Below, in pieces: positions 54,980 to 64,000 of a DNA stretch of 64,000 nt. The position numbers and the translations under genes are program-made. Source of the DNA: Macrosoma leucophasiata (Eukaryota; Arthropoda; Insecta; Lepidoptera; Hedylidae); assembly GCA_036365455.1 (NCBI GenBank), contig JAWQUS010000011.1:7274001-7338000 (forward strand). The letters run 5' to 3'. Under the pieces are notes generated by a model. The model searched no databases. It was not told the DNA's origin and saw only the letters and a program-made list of their open reading frames with translations. Every line of letters begins with the position of its first letter. The first letter of the stretch is position 1.

Positions 54980-55310
54980 TTTCATTACTTTAGCAATAAA
55001 ATCAGGAATTCAATTTTTTTCACTCGAAGTATACCTATCTTTTAACTTCAAACTCCGTGCTAATGGAAATATCAAAGAAACAATATATTATACTAAAATA
55101 ATAATATAAAAACTTGCGGAGCGGAATTGTGTAGCAATTATGGCTAATTAAGTGACATTTATTCGTATATTTTTAAAAATTTCTCCAAGATTATACGTTG
55201 TTTATTGAAAACTCTCTCTCAATAATACATTCTTAAAATCCAATTGATCGTCATAACATGTAAGCTTCCAAATTACTTGACTGCGTTACCCTTCACTTAT
55301 TTCATAATAT
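54980..55310. other. No recognisable gene
   Basis: AT-rich spacer. Confidence 0.35.
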
Positions 55311-55315
55311 CTGCT

Positions 55316-55595
55316 TTTAAAGCTTAATACACACTGAGTCCGCCGCGCCGCCGTCACAACCCGCCGACTCAACCCAGCGGCCCATATGAAAAGAATCATG
55401 TTTTGAACCTGGGCCCGCTCGTGTTGCCCGTCGACATGTTGGCGGCTTGCAGACGCACGCTCAGTTGCCCGGCGACACTCAAGCGATATTGACAAGTTCC
55501 TCAGCTCAAGCCGCCGACATGCCGCCAACTAACCCGCCGACAAAAGCTGCCGACATAGATCGGCGGGCTCAGTGTGTATTGCGCTTTATATTGAC
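55316..55595. mobile_element. Inverted-repeat element, GC-rich core
   Basis: Left TAAAGCTTAATACACACTGA and right, other strand, TAAAGCGCAATACACACTGA; arms of about 27 bp. The core repeats GCCGCCGAC-like words in both orientations. No ORF with a known domain. The superfamily is not clear. Confidence 0.65.
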
Positions 55596-55723
55596 GTTAA
55601 GAATGAAAGCAGGAAGCCCATTTTTATTCACCCGAAGCGTAGCAAAGTCACGTCAATCTTTTTAACGCAAAATTTGTATTATGATTTACCCTTGTAGCGC
55701 GGAGTAACGCATTTTTATTAATA

Positions 55724-55806
55724 AACTACCTGTGCCCGCGACTTCGTCTACGTGAGAAAAAGTATGATTGTTCAGTATCTACCCGGACGAAGTCGTGGGC
55801 GCAGCT
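55724..55806. repeat. 83-bp foldback element, second intact copy
   Basis: CTGTGCCCGCGACTTCGTC and GACGAAGTCGTGGGCGCAGC with TGATTGTTCAGTATCTAC between. Confidence 0.75.
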
Positions 55807-56275
55807 GGACCTGCTGCCGGAGTGGCTGGACAAATAGCGGATGGCCGTGAACGTTGACAAGACGGCCGCTATCGTAACACGAGTCCGCCGCTGTCCATTG
55901 CCGCTCCGACTGCGAGGTCAGGACATAGCCTGGCAGTCTACGGTTAAATACCTGGGATGTAGCATCGACCGCGCGCTCCGCATGGTGCCCACTGTGAATC
56001 ACGTGGTGCAGCAGGTGGCAGCTGCGCGCTCGATGCTGCGTCCGGTATTGCAGTCGAGACTGCCACTCCGGACCAAAATCCGGTTATACAAGACCTATGT
56101 CCGCTCGAGGCTGACGTACGCCGCAACACATTGGATACACATAACCAACCTGTCGGGCCCCGCTCACCAGATCGGCGGGTTTGAGCCCCGCCCACCGACC
56201 GGGATCATGCTCCGGTCGAGGAATGGAGTCGTCGTTCGGAACCGTGGCTGCACTGTCCGGCTTAGGCCAGGGTGA
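55807..56275 (+). pseudogene. LINE reverse transcriptase, C-terminal part
   Basis: Reads LDLLPEWLDK, stop (TAG at 55833-55835 where Trp is expected), then RMAVNVDKTAAIVTRVRR, DIAWQSTVKYLGCSIDRALR and LPLRTKIRLYKTYVRSRLTY. The NxxKTxxI and KYLG motifs mark the thumb side of LINE reverse transcriptases (Jockey/R1-like). The catalytic FADD box is upstream of the truncation point and absent. The ORF end reads VRLRPG stop. Confidence 0.8.
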
Positions 56276-56606
56276 CGACGCGGACGTGAGGCCCCTAACA
56301 ATAGAAAACGTATCCTTATTCAACCTAATGTAAGCGGCGTGTGGGGGAATAGCTGAGGGAGAGAAAAGATTATGCTTACAAAAAAAATAATAATAAAAAT
56401 TAATAAAAAACAAAAGTTAAAAAGCTAAAAAAAAAAACAGAAAAAAAAGGGGAAAAAAAAAGGAATTGCCTCCCTCAGTGAGTTTCTCTGCATCACGCCC
56501 TCGACACATCGGGGGCAGATAGGGGAACGAGGCACACCTCGACCCCCGAACCATCCCCCCTCTGTCGCACTTCACGCGCGGAGGGAGGGATGATGTTTAG
56601 TTAGTA
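55807..56606 (+). mobile_element. 5'-truncated LINE insertion with 12-bp target duplication
   Basis: GTGGGCGCAGCT lies at 55795-55806 and again at 56607-56618, flanking 800 bp that is GC-rich and holds the end of a LINE ORF plus 3' UTR with A-runs. The flank after the second copy (ATAAAAGTAGC) continues the host repeat as at 40604, which confirms the insertion. Confidence 0.85.
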
Positions 56607-56629
56607 GTGGGCGCAGCTTGTATAAAAGT

Positions 56630-57115
56630 AGCGTAAGTTACTCCTTATTACACATTGTCAACACCTTATGTGATGATATCTCATGTATTGTTGAACTGCA
56701 ACAATACATGAGATATCATCACATAATAACTAAACTCAAAATACATATCTAACCCACTCTATACACACCTTTCATCTTGATATTGACTTAAGTCGACCGT
56801 AAACCGTAGCGAGGACTTCTGTCAAGTCATCCACAACATTACTTACTCCTCTTGTTTAATTATACAAAGGAGAAAAAAAAAAAAAAACTCCTTATTACAT
56901 CAGCTATCTGCCAGTGAAAAGCCCGTCAAAATAGGAGACACTCAAATTCTATGTATTTGTATGTAGTTATGTATGGTTGTATGGAGATAAAAGTAGCTCA
57001 AGTTACTCCTTATTACATCAGCTATCTGCCAGTGAAAGTCCCGTCAAAATCGGGGACACATTTAAATTCTGTTTATTTGTATGTAGGTATGTATGTATGT
57101 ATGGTTGTATGGAGA
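56630..57115. repeat. Retroelement-tail repeats in tandem
   Basis: Units with AAGTTACTCCTTATTACATC, AGCTATCTGCCAGTGAAAG and TTTGTATGTAG occur at 56630, 56885 and 56990. An A-run at 56870-56887 separates the first from the others. Confidence 0.65.
56667..56725. repeat. Perfect 27-bp hairpin
   Basis: TATGTGATGATATCTCATGT (continuing to 56693) is exactly complementary to 56699-56725, around the 5-nt loop AACTG. Confidence 0.9.
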
Positions 57116-58200
57116 TTATTCAGTGTGCCTCTTACCATTCGGTGATCACTCCCGGTTTTTACCGAATTGATCACAGAGACATCACTGAATATATGTCGCC
57201 TCGTGGACATAATGAAGTCTATCTCATTTTTACTCGCACCATCAGGACTGATCCAGGTCCACTTCCGGCACTCCCGCTTCTTGAAGAAAGAGTTCATCAT
57301 AAAGAGGCTCTCTTTATCCATGAAGTCAGCCAGAGTCTGGCCCCTGGTGTTTCGTCGCCCATATCCAAATCGTCCCACTTTCAGCTCATGATCACCTCGA
57401 ACGCCCAATTTTGCGTTGAAATCCCCCATGACAACGTTGTAGTGGGTCTTCGAACTATGTATGGCTCTGGAAATGTCCTAATACATAGTTTCTACCTCAC
57501 CATCGGAGTGTGCGGAGGTTGGGGCGTACACCTGTATGACCTTCAGCGAATACCGTTTGGTTATTCTGAGTATAAGGTACGCCACTCTCGACGACACACT
57601 CTCGATCTTGACAACGTTGTTCACGAGGGACTTGTGGACGATGAACCCGACACCACCTTGAGACAGTTGGTCGCCCTCCCGGAAATAGAGCAGGTTACCA
57701 GACTTGAGGGTTATCGAGTCCTCTCCCTGTCTTCGGACTTCCGATAACCCTACAATGTGCCACCGTAACCCGCTCAATTCTTTCTCCAGTTCCATGACTT
57801 TCTCGTCAGTCCGCAGCGTCCGTACGTTCTATGTTGCCAGGGCCAGTTGTCGTCGGGTGTGGTACCCTGGCATCTCCCGGTGATTCTTAGCACCCCCTGC
57901 CCCGCCGTTACCATGACCGGTACCACCATGGTCAGGAATAGCGGAGCTACCGGGGACTAGGGGCCGTTGTGTATTGGTGTGAATCATTTGGGGTGATTTG
58001 CCATAATCGCCACGCTTGGCATGCGGGTTGGCGATCGTAGTGGCGGCAATTTTATCACGGGACGCTGCTGCCCATCTCGGATACTCCTACCGCCATGGTT
58101 TGACCGCCATTGTTCGGTTGACTGACTGCACTAGAGGAAGAATTCCCTCCACTAGAAGGGAATTCTTCCGCTAGCGGGCGATGGGGTCGTCACATCCCGA
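57073..58200 (-). pseudogene. RTE-like LINE endonuclease region
   Basis: Minus strand, from about 57830 downwards: NVRTLRTDEKVMELEKELSG, HIVGLSEVRRQGED (catalytic Glu), IQVYAPTSAHSDGEVE, then, after a frame change at about 57450, MGDFNAKLGV (Asp-Asn), KNEIDFIM and KTGSDHRMVRG (Asp-His). These are the apurinic-endonuclease motifs of RTE/BovB-type LINEs. The Trp before NVRTL is a TAG. Reverse transcriptase is missing: the element stops at about 57115 against the tail repeats. The stretch 57830-58200 is its 5' leader. Confidence 0.8.
58131..58174. repeat. Inverted repeat at LINE 5' end
   Basis: CTAGAGGAAGAATTCCCT and AGGGAATTCTTCCGCTAG with an 8-nt loop. Confidence 0.75.
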
Positions 58201-58209
58201 CGCCACTAA

Positions 58210-58365
58210 GTAAGGCAAGCTTTAAAAGGTGAATATGAAGAAATTGAAGAGAAATAGTAAAAACCATAATTTCATTTTCCCATACAAATAGTCCGTATCT
58301 ATTTTCTTTGACACATTATTTCATTCTGAGGCAATACGAAGTTTGCCGGGTCAGCTAGTGTTGAA
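58210..58365 (+). repeat. LINE-type tail ending GAAGTTTGCCGGG
   Basis: Same as 25490-25632: GAAATAGTAAAAACCATAAT through GAGGCAATACGAAGTTTGCC. Confidence 0.55.
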
Positions 58366-58740
58366 TTAATCTATCCAGTAGTTTTTTTTGTGAAAACATT
58401 ACAAACATGCATAAAAACATGTTTCCTCTTCATAATATTAATATAGATTGAAACAACGCTACATTACCCAGTTATCATTGAACATACAAAAGATGATTGA
58501 ACAAAGCGTAATCCTTTCAATACTTGGAACATCATTTATCAAATTACCTGATGCCACTCTGAATGGAAGGGCTCTTTGTTAAGACGTAAGCTGAATAAAA
58601 AGGTTTTATATGATGCCTACATTGATGTACAATTAAATTTTGAAAGCTTTATTTGAATCGATCTTTAGATGGGGTCAAATTTTGGGTAAAAAACTGAAGC
58701 TTTGTATTAATCTATTTTTTTTTAACAATTTATAATCGTG
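58366..58740. other. No recognisable gene
   Basis: AT-rich spacer. Confidence 0.35.
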
Positions 58741-58744
58741 CCTT

Positions 58745-59030
58745 TATAATTGTAGCAGGCCATTACTACTAACCTGGGATCCTGAGTTCGAAACTCGAAT
58801 CGCGGGCTATCAAAGATGATGGTGTAAAATCCTCTATCTCTTGTTCTGTTGGAATTTTTCCATTTTCTAGATACTAATACTAATACTAATATTCTAATAC
58901 TAATATCTCGCAGTTTGGAAATGCGCCCGGAGATGTCAACAGGCTTGCCACCGGTTAAATGGGTCAAAACGTAACTTGCATTCACCTCTGAGCACCCTTT
59001 CGGGGTTTACAGGCGTTGAAGTTACGTTAA
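58745..59030 (+). repeat. tRNA-derived SINE, copy 6
   Basis: Decayed head (GTAGCAGGCCATTACTACT); ACTAAT microsatellite expansion at 58872-58905; body GTTTGGAAATGCGCCCGGAG; 3' end GGGTTTACAGGCGTTGAAG. Confidence 0.75.
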
Positions 59031-59348
59031 TTACGTTACCAATCAGACTTTAGACTAATCTTACCATCAAGTTATAAGAGCAAGTACCTACCAATGTGTA
59101 TAATACTATCGCCATTGCTTTGTAGCTTGCTTAATCTGGCGAATACCCAATCAGAGTCAGAACAATAATTGGATTAATACTGTCATTGGACAATCACCAC
59201 ATAATATGAACCGAAATAGTCCTCAGGAACGATATCGTCATACGGTCTGGTAGATTTATGGATGCATTGTTATTTGATAACTGTTATGTATCGGGTTAAA
59301 AAGTAAATTTTCAAGGTTAAGATCATAATGTGTATACCTATAGAATGA

Positions 59349-59645
59349 ATAATAATAATGGCAACCTTTGATACGTCCCACTCGTGCCCACCAGAGTCTC
59401 TCCCCTTCTTGGGAGGAGGACTGAAGCTTACTCCACCACGCTGCTCCAATGGGGGTCGGTGGAGGTTTTAACGACTGCTATCTATCGATAGCAACCGGGA
59501 CCGATGGCTTAACGTGCCTTCCGAAACACTGAAACGCGCATTTTAATTTGCCACTAGCGTTCACCCATCACACACCCGACCGCGGCCGTATCGCTTAACC
59601 CAGTATATCGCTTCCGATCTCCACCAGCCGCAGGGCCATGCGCGC
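59349..59645 (-). repeat. 5S-rRNA-headed SINE, copy 5 (internal deletion)
   Basis: Tail AATAATAATAATGGCAACC at left, 5S-like block at 59555-59615. About 60 bp around the ACCCGCTGTCGG block are lost. Confidence 0.75.
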
Positions 59646-59649
59646 TTCA

Positions 59650-60110
59650 CAACGAGTAAACTCCCTTCGGAATCGGAGCTGACACATAATTTTTTTTATG
59701 TTACTATGTAGTCTTCAATGACTATGAAAAAAATATCTCCAGGAACCTAATTGTTATCTACATACGAATAAACTTTGAAAAGAAAGTCGCGTTAGAACAC
59801 GATCGCAGAAATTTCGTATTCACTCCACAAAAGCGTTCATTTGTGCAGTGCTAGAATACTAACAATTCTTTCAATTTCATACAACACTCAGTTTATCACC
59901 AGTTATCGGGGTAAAAAGTAGAAAGTCCACTCTTTGGACACAGTAACGAGGTCTGAATGCAATTCGTTGTATTTAATGACCACTGTTGACCTGCCGGTGC
60001 ACTGGGAACAATGATATTATGTAGCTTGGCTGCTTTAATGGAATATTTTCCCTAAATTATGGTCAGCTATTATGTTCCTAAGTTGTTAAGTGTAATTTTT
60101 CATGCTGTTT
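59650..60110. other. No recognisable gene; internal similarity to 60600-60740
   Basis: GATTTAATGACCGCTGTTGACTTGCC-like wording (GACCACTGTTGACCTGCC at 59977; GACCGCTGTTGACTTGCC at 60638) and TTATGGTCAGCTATTA recur, so 59925-60085 and 60585-60750 are diverged direct repeats. Confidence 0.5.
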
Positions 60111-60114
60111 TATT

Positions 60115-60455
60115 CTGTGTTAACTTCACGGCAGTAATCCCAGAAGGGGTAGGTAGGGGTAAATGAAAAAAAAAAAAATGCATGCATTCAAGCATACATG
60201 CCCGGAGATGGCAACAGGCTCGCCTCCTGTTACGTTCTGGCCCATGTAACAGGAGGCGAGCCTGTTGCCATATCCGGTCACATTACCAAACTCCGAGGTA
60301 CTGGGAAACTTTCAGAAAATGCAAAAATCCCAATAGAACCAGAGATGAAGGATTTTAAACCGTTATCTCTGATAGCCCCCGACCCGGGAATCGAACCCAG
60401 GATCTCCAGCGCAGTAGTAGTGGCCCGCTACCACTAGGCTATTGAGGCAGTTAAC
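60115..60455 (-). repeat. tRNA-derived SINE, copy 7, with internal inverted duplication
   Basis: B box complement (GGGAATCGAACCC) at 60384 and head at 60450. Within it 60208-60233 and 60246-60271 form a perfect 26-bp hairpin (GGCAACAGGCTCGCCTCCTG and complement), a duplicated piece of the SINE body in reverse. Confidence 0.85.
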
Positions 60456-60512
60456 GTAAGTTAATAACTTTAACTTTAACGAATATCTTGGTGCAACCTA
60501 AGCTTAATATTA
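60456..60512. mobile_element. Fragment of GTTGCACCA foldback MITE
   Basis: AACTTTAACTTTAACGAATA then TCTTGGTGCAACCTAAGCTT. Confidence 0.55.
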
Positions 60513-60514
60513 AT

Positions 60515-62000
60515 ATTATAATAGTAGAAAAATCTTAACAATGTGTGACAGATTCAAAATGTCGTATGTACGACAGCAAAAAAGTTGTGAAGTCTCTTTG
60601 GACGCAGCAGGATCTGAATGCAATTTGTTGGATTTAATGACCGCTGTTGACTTGCCGTGAGTTGCTCGAAACAATGCCATTATGTAGCTCGGTTTGCTGT
60701 AATGGAATATTTCCCCTTAAATTATGGTCAGCTATTACGTTCCTAAATTGTTTTGCTAGAGGTTTTTTGAATTCTTTCCCTTTGTTTTGAGTAAAGCTTT
60801 AGTTTAAGAAAGTATCTATATAACTATTATGGTGGAATTTTTTTTAACAAATCTAATAACTACTCTAATGTACTAGTATTTTTTATTTCATACTTATCAG
60901 ACTATTTCATATTACAATGATTTTAATTTATAGCATGTTATTCCACTTGGGACCTTTTGGGAATCCCAATCAATTAATACTACGACATAATACGTGGACA
61001 CTAGCTATACATATTATAAAACAAAGTCGGTGCGGTTTTCACGAATAGATAGAGTGATTCACGGAAAACGTTTGTGTGTATAATTTGTTAAGGCTTTGTA
61101 TAAATCATTTAGAATATGACGATAAATGTTGGAAATATCGGAAAAAGAACGTCTTCTAGGAGCTTTCATTGAAGACGCTGCCTACACTTTTTGAGGAATA
61201 ACAAAACAACTAATAGATAACGGAATATTTAACCTTTGATAGATCTAAAAAGAAGAGATATGTCTATGCAATTTCTGCAAAAAGCTGTCGCAAGAAAGAG
61301 CGCGCATGAAAATACTTTATGTCAGTGGTGTTGCTTACACCGACGACAGGACTCATCTGATGTTTTTTTTTGTATGGCAAGGTCTATAATTTTTATTGTA
61401 TGGCAGAACGTTAAAAATAAAATAGCCTAAGTATAAAACTTCTCCATTAAAAGCCACAATATAGAAATTCTAATCCAATTTCGAAGACCTGGGAAGACGG
61501 TTGACAGTGACAAATTTCTACACATTAGAACTCACCAAATATCCTTATATGCTACACTCAAAGGGATTCAGGATATTACGTTCATCAATATCTGCAGTGC
61601 CCGTTGCTCTTTGCCCTAAACTAATACAGGAGAAGTTTTTGTGCAAACCTGTGACCATAATGAATCAAGTCTTCCGGGATTACTCGACATAAGTAACTGA
61701 ACACGCCTGTAAAACCATTCACACTGCGCAAAGTTTTATTTTTAACTAGCGACTCGCACAGGTTCGCTTTACACATTGTAGCATTTATTACCTATTGTGG
61801 GGACGCGCTTGACTTCTTTGACAAAAACCATGATATCGGTAAATTTAAGTACCATATTGATAAATTGATTTAAACCTTACTCAGAAAACCCATTCTTTCC
61901 AAAATTTCAAACAGAAACAAAATCCGCTCACAACTTTCCGAGATTAGCGCATACATACAGATAGAGAAAATAGGGGGAATTTACTTTATAATATACTAGC
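60515..62000. other. Intergenic; repeat shared with 39115-39285
   Basis: 60585-60750 repeats 59925-60085. 61030-61200 repeats 39115-39285. Small open stretches at 61236-61430 and 61501-61692 have no recognised domain. Confidence 0.4.
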
Positions 62001-62460
62001 GGACCCGACAGACTTCGTCCTGTCAAAAACACAATGTATCACGCGCCATCTACATAAAATGAAACGTACTTATTTTCGTGAGGGATACTCACACACCACG
62101 TACTTTTTTCTTGAAATTTTTCCTGAATTTTCTTTGCTATAACCCTCACGGAGCCCGAGACCTTTCCAACGAATGCAAAACCGTGGAAATCAGTTCGTGC
62201 ATTCTGGAGTTATAGCGTCAGGGAGGAAAACCCGACTTATTTTTATATTATAGATGGCATCGCTATTACGCATACTACCAGTGTCACGTAAAACGATATC
62301 TCGTATTCGTCATAAGCAGCGTAAAAGTCAGAGTCAGTCGGTCAATTATCAGTCAGTCAGTCAGAGTCACAGTCAGTAATTCGAGTAAAGCGATGGCTAC
62401 TTTACCAGAAAATTTACTATGAAGTTTTAGAGGCAACCTGAAAGGCCGTGTTCCCCTTGG
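61995..62460 (+). repeat. Retroelement 3' region
   Basis: ATACTAGCGGACCCGACAGA, GAGCCCGAGACCTTTCCAAC, CGTGGAAATCAGTTCGTGC and a TCAGTCAGTCAG run at 62350-62368. Tail-like, no ORF. Confidence 0.45.
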
Positions 62461-64000
62461 TAAGTACACATTGCACACATGTGGACATTGCACGCACATG
62501 CGCACTTCAGCTACGCTCAATCAACATCGCGACGCGACGCGGAGAAGCGCTTAGTTATTTTTAAGATATCCAAATTTTTAAAACAGCTATATCTTTTGAA
62601 TGGAGTGTCCGATTAAAATAATTTAAACAGCAATGTAAAGGTATTGAACTACTGATAAATAAAAAGTTATTTAGTTAAGTATAAATACCATGGTATGAAT
62701 ATCGACATCTTATTTTCGTTGCCGATTTAAATAGTTTGTTAAACTATAAAAGTTATTATATTGGCGCAACTATAATACTTAGATATACCCTACCACAGAC
62801 TTTTCTGTACATAATAATGTGGTCTACAAAATCGTAGTACATCATTTTGCTCCATCATCAATAGTTATTGCAGCGCACGCGATTATCGACGGTGGTTTAT
62901 GTTATTGAAGTTTTCGCAAGTATCCCTATTTTTTTTTCAAAATAAAATATAGCCTATGTTACTTTGAAAAGATGTACATTCATAATAGTGAAATAATTTT
63001 TAGAATCGGTTCAGTAGTTATTGAGCCTATTCAAAACAAACAAACAAAAAAATATTACCTCTTTATAAAATTAGTTTAGATGTAGTGATAATTATTTTTT
63101 CATAAATCACACCATTGTTTATCGGGAAGCAATTGCCAGATATTAATTTTCATATTATTGGTCGTTGATACGATACTGCGATTTCAAGATATAATAATAC
63201 GTAGCAATGATGATAGTGACGCAATCGAATGCAAATTGTTGCGGATTGCAAATTTCCTTTGTATTGGAGCTTTGAGGAAATATAGGAAAGTCTATATTAT
63301 TATGTCGTTTAATAGATATTTTCACTTGAAAACCTAGTAAGTATATCATAGTGGACATAAATAAGTATCTCACAATTTATTTCGTAGAAATATTAATGAG
63401 GCATTTCATGAAACTTCATCTATTGACTATGAAAATGCCAAATGGCTCTGTTTTAAATGTGACTAAAGAATCAATTATTAATCTATGACCAATTCAAAAA
63501 CATAGCACCGTCTCGTTCTTAATGGAGAAAATACTAACTACTTGAAATTCACCGAGCACTTTATCAAGCTCTATATTTATATGATAACTTAAAATATTTT
63601 AATGTTGAAAAGCATGGCACATTTTTAGATAGTAATATCAACACTGGTTAATAAAGTTCGTAACTAATTCAGGTTCTTTTTATTAAATTGTTGAAGGTAT
63701 TCTTAAGAAAAATCCTTTCTTCAAATTATAATCTTACTGTAGACAAGCTGACGTAGAATAGGTAGGATTATACCCAAGTAAGTCCTTAAGTTAGGAAGCT
63801 TTAAAAATAAGTTCCCGGTTTTGCTATTTAGGCATTTTATAATTGAGCTTATTTTATATTTTAAAGTAAATCTTTATAAAATAGAAGTGGTACATCTATA
63901 GATATAAAAATTATGCGTCACGTTGCTTGTCCGCCATGTACTCCTAAACCGTTTAGGTAACCGATTTCAACCAAATTTTACACATTGTTTGCGTTGATCC
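62460..64000. other. No recognisable gene
   Basis: AT-rich with tail phrases (TAGAATCGGTTCAGTAGTTA at 63001; CCTAAACCGTTTAGGTAACC at 63943) and no coding. Confidence 0.35.

Noticed and set aside
40604..57115. Spaced TATG/CAGA/GTCT repeats as CRISPR-like or regulatory arrays
   Set aside because: They are simple microsatellites attached to retroelement tails, with no spacer structure, and the genome is a eukaryote's.
56977..57747. 256-codon plus-strand open stretch
   Set aside because: It is antisense to the RTE-like endonuclease, whose motifs are all on the minus strand.

Overview
The window looks like a piece of an insect nuclear genome, most likely a moth or butterfly. It is AT-rich and intron-rich, has no bacterial-style gene packing, and is crowded with short interspersed elements, RTE-like and CR1/Jockey-like LINE pieces, mariner copies and small foldback elements of the kinds common in Lepidoptera. 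The order is inferred from repeat style and one host gene, not from a species marker.

Host gene (6681-14583, + strand). Nine GT-AG exons join in one frame to give the last 593 residues of an angiotensin-converting-enzyme-like protein (peptidase family M2). The zinc motif HEXXH is changed to HEAAM, the substrate-binding His-Ala-Ser-Ala-Trp loop is gone, and the protein ends in an acidic stalk, one transmembrane helix and a short basic tail. It therefore looks like a membrane-anchored, catalytically dead ACE homologue. Exons for roughly the first quarter of the protein were not found and probably lie upstream of the window or in exons too short to recognise.

Everything else I can name is mobile-element sequence. 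(1) A hairpin-headed SINE family has 16 recognisable copies in both orientations. (2) A tRNA-derived SINE family has seven copies. (3) A SINE family whose head matches the internal promoter region of 5S rRNA has five copies. (4) Four mariner copies (19.6-20.8, 40.9-42.1, 44.8-46.1 and 53.2-54.5 kb) are all broken. (5) LINE remains include a CR1/Jockey-like element with an endonuclease and its reverse transcriptase deleted (15.9-17.8 kb), a 5'-truncated reverse transcriptase end with a 12-bp target duplication (55.8-56.6 kb), an RTE-like endonuclease (57.1-58.2 kb) and several C-terminal scraps. (6) A 1.45-kb element carrying a THAP-domain start and degenerate 27-bp terminal repeats sits in a tRNA-SINE with an 8-bp target duplication (30.1-31.5 kb) and has itself been invaded by other repeats. 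(7) Many small inverted-repeat elements are present.

Layout: 0-6.6 kb repeats upstream of the first visible exon; 6.7-15.4 kb the ACE-like gene with SINE-loaded introns and its 3' UTR; 15.6-64 kb intergenic repeats with no convincing second host gene. Outside the named features most stretches hold only AT-rich sequence with stop codons in every frame.
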